This document shows, in pieces, positions 58,671-64,000 of a stretch of 64,000 bases of DNA. Both the position numbers and the translations under genes were made by a program. The notes below the pieces were generated by a model that was given only the letters and a program-made list of their open reading frames with translations, searched no databases and had not been told where the DNA came from. Source of the stretch: Vicugna pacos (Eukaryota > Chordata > Mammalia > Artiodactyla > Camelidae); NCBI RefSeq assembly GCF_048564905.1, contig NC_133023.1, positions 92,073,878 through 92,137,877 on the forward strand, read 5' to 3'. Positions within the stretch are counted from its first letter, which is position 1. Every line of letters begins with the position of its first letter.

Positions 58671-59835
58671 TTGCTATGAACGTTTGTGGCACACCACTAA
58701 CTGCTTCCAGCGCTCTGTTAATGCAGTTGTCAGCACTCCATTGCCACTGTTGCTGCCACCACAACTGCTACGGGGGTCCCTAATGGGGAGCATATCTTCC
58801 TTTCAGTAAAGGTCTCTCAACCAGCCTAATGTGCTCTGTTCTCAGATGCAGACGCTCTTGTGGTAGGAAAGGTATCCTGACTACCTGGGGTTTTGTTCCT
58901 TCCTCTGCTGTGCAATAAGGTCCAAAGGATCAGGCCCGGGGGTGTATGAGGGTCACCCTCCAGAGTCTCATTAGTGCACTTCTCAGGGTTTCCAAAGTAG
59001 TGTCACAGGGGGGAGACTAGGGACCTCACTTCTTTCCTACTTTCAAATAAGTTCCTGTCAACTCCCGATGTTGGGACAGTCTTTCTCTCCCCTTCTTTGT
59101 TCATATTTTTAATGCTGCTGAGCTGAGAGCCTTCACCATTTATCCCAGGAGGCCAATGTGTCCTAACACAAATAAGACTCCTCCTAGCTTACCCTTCTTA
59201 TCACAAAGTTCCCAAAATAGAAAATTGGATTTGGTTCCCCTTGTGACCCTTGTCTCAGTAATTTGGATAAACCCTGTGGTTCCTTTCAACAATAATGAAC
59301 CTCTGATTTGGGGCCGAGCCAGCTCGCAAGCCTGCCAGGCTCACTGTCATCAGTCTGTGGCGGGGGCCGGGGGTTCAGTTAGATACAAGCAAGGGCCTTG
59401 CACCTTGGCAAACAACTGACTTCCACAAACAAGTGTGTCCCTCACGCAGCTGTTAAGACACCTGAACACACACTCGTTCCCCTCCAACCCCTTCTGCCCC
59501 TCATGTGAAAACACATTTCCCCAACAACTAATGTAAACAAGAGGTCCTGGGAAGTGTTTGTAAGGAGTATGCGTGGGGGAGGAGTACTGTGTCTCATCCT
59601 TTCCAGTTTATGCTGAGGTTAGATACCGGTGTGAATTTTATATCCGTCTATATTATTATACCCCCTAAGGCCCAAGGAGATTAAAAAATTTTTTTTCAGC
59701 ATGATTTCTCAAGTTTCCTTTTCACAACTCTGAGACTATCACACTACTAGTAGCCCTCAGGGTATGTGCCAGCTTCCTGCTGGGGGCTGCTCCGAGATGT
59801 TGCAATCCCAGCAAAGCACAGGGATGGGGAGAAGC

Positions 59836-59898
59836 ATGCACACGTGTACTCACGCACGAGCACGCACGTGCACACACAAGTGCACACACACTTGCACA
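59836..59898. repeat. Alternating CA/CG-rich tract
   Basis: GCACACGTGTACTCACGCAC and related steps alternate purine and pyrimidine, with several CACG and GTGCAC units. Such DNA can adopt Z-form. Confidence 0.75.
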
Positions 59899-60170
59899 AC
59901 TCAGTAGAAAGCCATAATTCTCATCTTCTTATTGCATACCCAAAAACAGCTTCTCTAAACCATTAGGAACTCTTAGGCAGAAGAAGAAAAGAATCTGGAG
60001 CTCACTTTTTTTGTTTGAAATATGCAAATCATCATTATTAGAACCCCTCAAGCCTGCAATATCACGTATATTTGAACTGAGCATTCTTGAATATAATTTC
60101 CCTATCAATAGAGATACATGAGACCAAAGAGAAATAAGTGGGGACATACTTTGCAAGCATGTATGGACAC

Positions 60171-60172
60171 GT

Positions 60173-60213
<41 letters not shown>
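60171..60213. repeat. (AC)19 microsatellite
   Basis: A pure AC run of about 38 bases preceded by GTGTAC. The minus-strand open frame passing through it (59929-60345) is a low-complexity artefact. Confidence 0.95.
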
Positions 60214-60215
<2 letters not shown>

Positions 60216-60741
60216 GAGTTGTTATCAGAATTTTGAATTTTGTCCCAATGGAATTCATATCTGCTGGCGAGGATGTTAAGAGAGATTTAAACTTAATGTA
60301 ACTTGGAACTGAGTGACCAAGAGGAGAACAAAACCATGATGTCAAGATTCTATTGGGTTTTATAAAATCAGGAAATCAAAGAAATTTTGAAGAAGATAAT
60401 GGCAGCAGATAGAGAAGTGGGCTCTTTTAAATCCACATAAGCCACAGCACATGCCACTACTGACAGCATTCTCCGTCTCTAATTGCACCCATCTTCCATA
60501 CTGTCTCCATCACTCCCTGTAGTCACCAAGCTGGTTCTTCATCCTCCCAGCAACATCTCATCACTCAGTACCTCCCATTTCATTTCAGTCATGACCACAT
60601 GATTTGGTCACAGCTGTCTCCCTTCCCAGGTCACACTCTGTGGTCAGCTAATTGAATGGGGCCCTCTCCACCTTCTGTTCGTCTTTCAAGTAAGTTCATT
60701 CCAATGACGTATTTGACTTTCTGGCTTTAGGAAGTGGCAGC

Positions 60742-60972
60742 CCAGTATGTCAGTTAAAGAGTTCAGGCTCCGGAGTCAGAACTGGATTTACAGCCCACTT
60801 GCTAGCTGTATGATCTTTGGCAAGTTGCATCATTTCTCCAAGCCTCAGTCTCCATTTTCTGGAAAATGGAGCTTATAATAGCACTTAGATCACAGGATTG
60901 TTTTAAAGATAAATGATACCACCCATGTGAAGTGTCTGGCCCAGAGTGGACATTTAGTAAATATTAGCCATC
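60742..60972 (+). repeat. MIR SINE, nearly full length
   Basis: AAGAGTTCAGGCTCCGGAGT, CACTTGCTAGCTGTATGATC, TTTGGCAAGTTGCATCATTT, AAGCCTCAGTCTCCATTTTC and CATTTAGTAAATATTAGCCA cover MIR from the tRNA-related head to its tail. Confidence 0.92.
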
Positions 60973-60976
60973 ACTG

Positions 60977-61016
60977 CCACCACCACCACCAGCATCATCA
61001 TCATCACCATCATCAA
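60977..61016. repeat. (CCA)n(CAT)n trinucleotide repeat
   Basis: About five CCA units lead into CAT and CAC units. The repeat begins right at the MIR 3' end, whose tail often seeds such repeats. Confidence 0.9.
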
Positions 61017-62975
61017 TCCTTCTCCCAGCATGATGAAACTGTCCAGATGACCCTTACTGTTTAATTCTGAATCATTCCACTTGTAAAATGCATGGAGGTA
61101 AAGAAGCTTTTTTTCTTTCAACCTCTGGTTTCATTTCAGTTGCTATCATATGCCCCAAGTCTTCCATAGTTGTACAAAATAACTCTAGGATTTTTCTGAC
61201 AGTTCCATGCCTGCCCCATGGCTCCAAAGAGTTGTGGTATGCGAGGTTCTGGCCCTTGGGATACTGTACTGAAAGGTAAGCACTGCCTCCCACTAAGACC
61301 ACATGCAATGGGAAATCCTTCAAAAGGAGACTGGAGAACTATTAAGAAGAAGGAAGTCAGTGCTGGATAGCCAAACTATGGCCAATGTCTATGATAGCTG
61401 GGAGTGCGGTGTGAAAGCTACCAACCTGACCTTAGGAAAGCAAATCTTAGTAAATATTGACCAACTTTTCCCTTCTCCCAGCATCCCCCTCCCACACTGA
61501 AGAAGAGCAGCAGAGTAATTGAGTCCTCACATTCCAGGACACTGTACTGGCCCATCGTCTTAGGAGTTTGAGAGTCCGCCTCTCTCCTGGGACCTCCTCT
61601 CTAGGCAGTCTCTTGCTTCCATGAGGTTAGAAAGGTATGAGCTCTGTTTTCTTTCTCTCTCTCTCCCTCAGCGTGATTCCTTTCATGAGGTAAGGAGATA
61701 AGAAGCAGTTGTGCAGAAAGACCAGGGCTAGTGGTTCTAGGTATAGAGGGAAGGAAATGCCCTTACTCTGATTCCCTGAATCTCTCTTTCCATTTTTGCT
61801 CGTAAGATCATCCTACCCTGGTAACAAGAAAATATATGCCAGTCAGTGGGAAGTAGATTAAAAGATTAAGGCAACAGAGTAAAAGAGCCCGAATCAAGTG
61901 AGAGCTTAGACCAGAACTTAGCCCAGCCACCCTGCAGCCCATTTGATCTTCTTTTGCTATAATAGGTGTTGTTAGAGCTCCCTTGGCTCTCTCCATGTGC
62001 TCAGGCTGAGCTCCAACTGCCAGTATCTGCATGACTGCTTGAGGGCTGTTTTCCCAGAACTGTAGATCTCTGCGCTGTCTATATGTGCAGCAATCTAAAA
62101 AAATGCCACTGAGTTAACATACTGCAGGAGTGGAGTGGTAGGATATGGCTCATAAGCTGGTGTACAAATACTTCAGCTCCCTTGCGTCTTGGGTGGGATA
62201 ATTCTGAGGGGTGTGTGTGTGTGTGTTGCACCATTTTCCAGAGGTTCCCTATATGATTTGTAGGTCCACCACTGTAGTAGCTGGCTCAACAGCACACTCT
62301 TTACTGACTGCCTTCATTTCCTTTTCAACCATCTCATTCCCTTATAGGTAACTGTTACCTGCAATTCCCAAACAAACCATTTTCATTCAAATCCTTGTCT
62401 GATTTCTGGACAACCTAAGCTAAGATTCCATGATTATTCTTGGGCCAGTTGATAGAGAACTCTGAATGAGACAGAATCTTTTCCAAGGTGTTTTTGTTAT
62501 TTTGTCCTACAGTAATTTGTATAATGAAACTTTGGATCTTAAGCCACATCCTAATGAGTACTTACCAGCCAAATGGGGTATAGAAAAAGTAACTACAGAT
62601 CTGATGTAGTATACTGTACTTAAATAATTTCCTCTTGAGAATATCAATCTTCTAAATGTAAGAGATGTGGAAAATCATCATTTTACTATGAAATAGAAAT
62701 GTTGGGATCAAGGGTCATTTTCACAAATTGGCTAATTAAGGGGATTAGAAAAAGCTGCTCCTGATCACTAAAAAATGTACTTTTTTCTGAATAATCCAAA
62801 TGAATACACTAATGCTTTCCAAGATTTGTTTGAAAATATTTTTTGAAAAAATTAAGGATAACGATTTCTGAAACAAGCTGAATATATTTAAAATAAAGAA
62901 ATAAATGGAACAATATGCTATCAGCTTCAACAATAGATGAATGATAAAATCAACAATAAAAATAAAAACTGTCAT
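61017..62975. other. Mostly unique sequence
   Basis: CT-rich runs lie near 61648-61670 and a short TG run at 62208-62228. The end of an old repeat may lie at 62340-62430 (CAAATCCTTGTCTGATTTCT, GGACAACCTAAGCTAAGATT), resembling the 'aatccttgtctcagggtctgcttctggggaacccaacctaaga' tail, but I do not name it. No exon was recognised. Confidence 0.35.
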
Positions 62976-63047
62976 TTTGAGCACTTAACTATAGGTTTGC
63001 TAAATGTTTTATGTACATTATTTCATTTAATCCTCACAGTAACTCTC
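62976..63047 (-). repeat. MIR SINE, left part (split)
   Basis: GAGCACTTAACTATAGGTTT and ATTATTTCATTTAATCCTCA begin a reverse-oriented MIR that stops at CCTCACAGTAACTCTC, where an L1 is inserted. The rest resumes at 63819. Confidence 0.85.
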
Positions 63048-63818
63048 TTTTTTAAATTGAAGTATAGTTGATTTACAATGTTGTGTTAGTTTGTTGTACA
63101 GCATAGTGATTCAGTTATACATATATATATTCCTTTTCATATTCTTTTTCATTATAGGTTATTACATGATGTTGAAAGTAGTTCCCTGTGCTATACAGTA
63201 GGATCCTGTTGTTTATCTATGTTATCTGCTAGTAGATTGTACCTGCTAATCACAAACTCCTAATTTATCCCTCCCCCCTTTCCCCTTTGGTAACTATAAA
63301 TTTGTTCTCTATGTTTTTGAGTCTGTTTCTGTTCTGTACATAAGTTCATTTCTATCATTTTTTTAGATTCCATATATAAGTGATAATCATATGATATTTG
63401 TCTTTCTCTATCTGACTGATTTCACTTAGTATGATAATCTCTAGGTTCATCCATGTTTGCTGCAAATGGCATTACTTCATTCCTTTTTTATGGCAGAATA
63501 GTATTCCATTACATCCATTTATCTGTCAATGGACATTTAGGTTGCTTCCATGTCTTAGCTATTGTAAATAGTGCTGCTATGAACATTAGGGTGCAGGTAT
63601 CTTTTCAAATTAGAATTTTCTCTGGATTTATGCCCAGGAGTGGGGTTACTGGATTATATGGTAAGTCTATCTTTAGTTTTTTAAGCAACCTCCATACTGT
63701 TTTCCATAGTGGCTGCACCAAATTATATTCCTACCAAAAAGAGTAGGAGAGTTCATTTTTCTCCACACTCTCTCCAATATTTATTGTTTCTGGACTTTTT
63801 AATGATAGCCTTTCTGAC
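63048..63818 (-). mobile_element. L1 3' end inserted into a MIR
   Basis: At left are the A tail in reverse and the 3' UTR (TTGAAGTATAGTTGATTTAC, GCTATACAGTAGGATCCTGT). At right is reverse ORF2 end sequence (GGTTCATCCATGTTTGCTGC, TGTTTTCCATAGTGGCTGCA). CCTCACAGTAACTCTC (63032-63047) and CCTCACAACAACTCTT (63819-63834) are the two diverged copies of its target duplication (13 of 16 identical). Confidence 0.92.
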
Positions 63819-63975
63819 CCTCACAACAACTCTTAAAGTTATTATTTTTTTATCCCCATTTTACACATAAGGAAAATAAGGCACAGAAAGGTTGAGTAAC
63901 TCTTCCAGGGTCACACAGCTAGTAAAGTACAGATAGGATTTGAAATCATGATTTTCTATTCCAAAGTGTTTGCAT
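63819..63975 (-). repeat. MIR SINE, right part (split)
   Basis: CCCCATTTTACACATAAGGA, GCACAGAAAGGTTGAGTAAC and CCAGGGTCACACAGCTAGTA continue the MIR interrupted at 63047. Confidence 0.9.
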
Positions 63976-64000
63976 TTCTAATTTACCTCTTTGCTTTTCA

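Larger units (their letters stand above)
58671..60741. other. Unique sequence with two simple repeats
   Basis: No exon or dispersed repeat was recognised. GC content is moderate to 59500. Simple repeats lie at 59836-59898 and 60171-60213. Confidence 0.35.

Noticed and set aside
59929-60345. 138-codon minus-strand open frame
   Set aside because: Its middle is a Val-Cys repeat produced by the (AC)19 microsatellite, and the rest resembles no protein.
1-64000. CRISPR arrays, operons or other prokaryotic features
   Set aside because: No regularly spaced identical repeats or tightly packed genes exist, and the content is plainly mammalian.

Overview
The window reads as mammalian nuclear DNA from a gene-poor, repeat-rich region, most likely of a camelid (camel, llama or alpaca). 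The main clue is one tRNA-derived SINE at 18644-18814. On its minus strand it carries a B-box-like GGTTCAATCCC within a tRNA-like body, as I recall for camelid SINEs, and it is flanked by a perfect 13-bp target-site duplication. Young L1 3' ends of an even-toed-ungulate type support this, and I saw no ruminant BovB/Bov-tA or pig PRE-1 sequence. Ancient mammalian repeats (MIR, MER5A, MLT1, L3/CR1, ERV-L) fill much of the rest. I found no convincing host protein-coding exon, tRNA, rRNA or CRISPR array.

Layout. 0-2.9 kb: an apparent degenerate tandem array with a unit near 100 bp (460-1260), then unique sequence with one MIR. 3-7 kb: two old L1 5' UTR pieces followed by two old L1 3' ends. 7.3-9.3 kb: an unassigned old repeat, then a minus-strand ERV-L pol fossil. 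9.3-20 kb: mostly unique sequence with MIRs, short L1 tails, the SINE and a full-length MER5A. 20-27 kb: an old L1 3' end carrying an AT-rich minisatellite, a palindromic MITE, and a second minus-strand ERV-L pol fossil. 28-30 kb: an unassigned repeat and an MLT1 LTR. 32-35 kb: the youngest long L1 piece (RT end to poly-A), followed by nested L1 fragments.

35-39 kb: MIRs, an unassigned repeat, an L3/CR1 tail and a 121-bp L1 insertion with a perfect 14-bp target-site duplication. 40-50 kb: an almost unbroken L1 block, with three stacked minus-strand L1s (the last near full length, 40836-45640) back to back with two plus-strand L1s (45641-49800). 51.4-52.3 kb: a minus-strand L1 5' UTR. 52.35-54.1 kb: a long ancient repeat that I recognise but cannot name. 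54-64 kb: unique sequence with several MIRs, a 280-bp hAT-like element, simple repeats, and a MIR split by an L1.

Nothing here works together as a pathway. The window is a record of successive transposon insertions. Family names come from remembered consensus sequences, not from a database search, so boundaries are approximate unless a target-site duplication fixes them.
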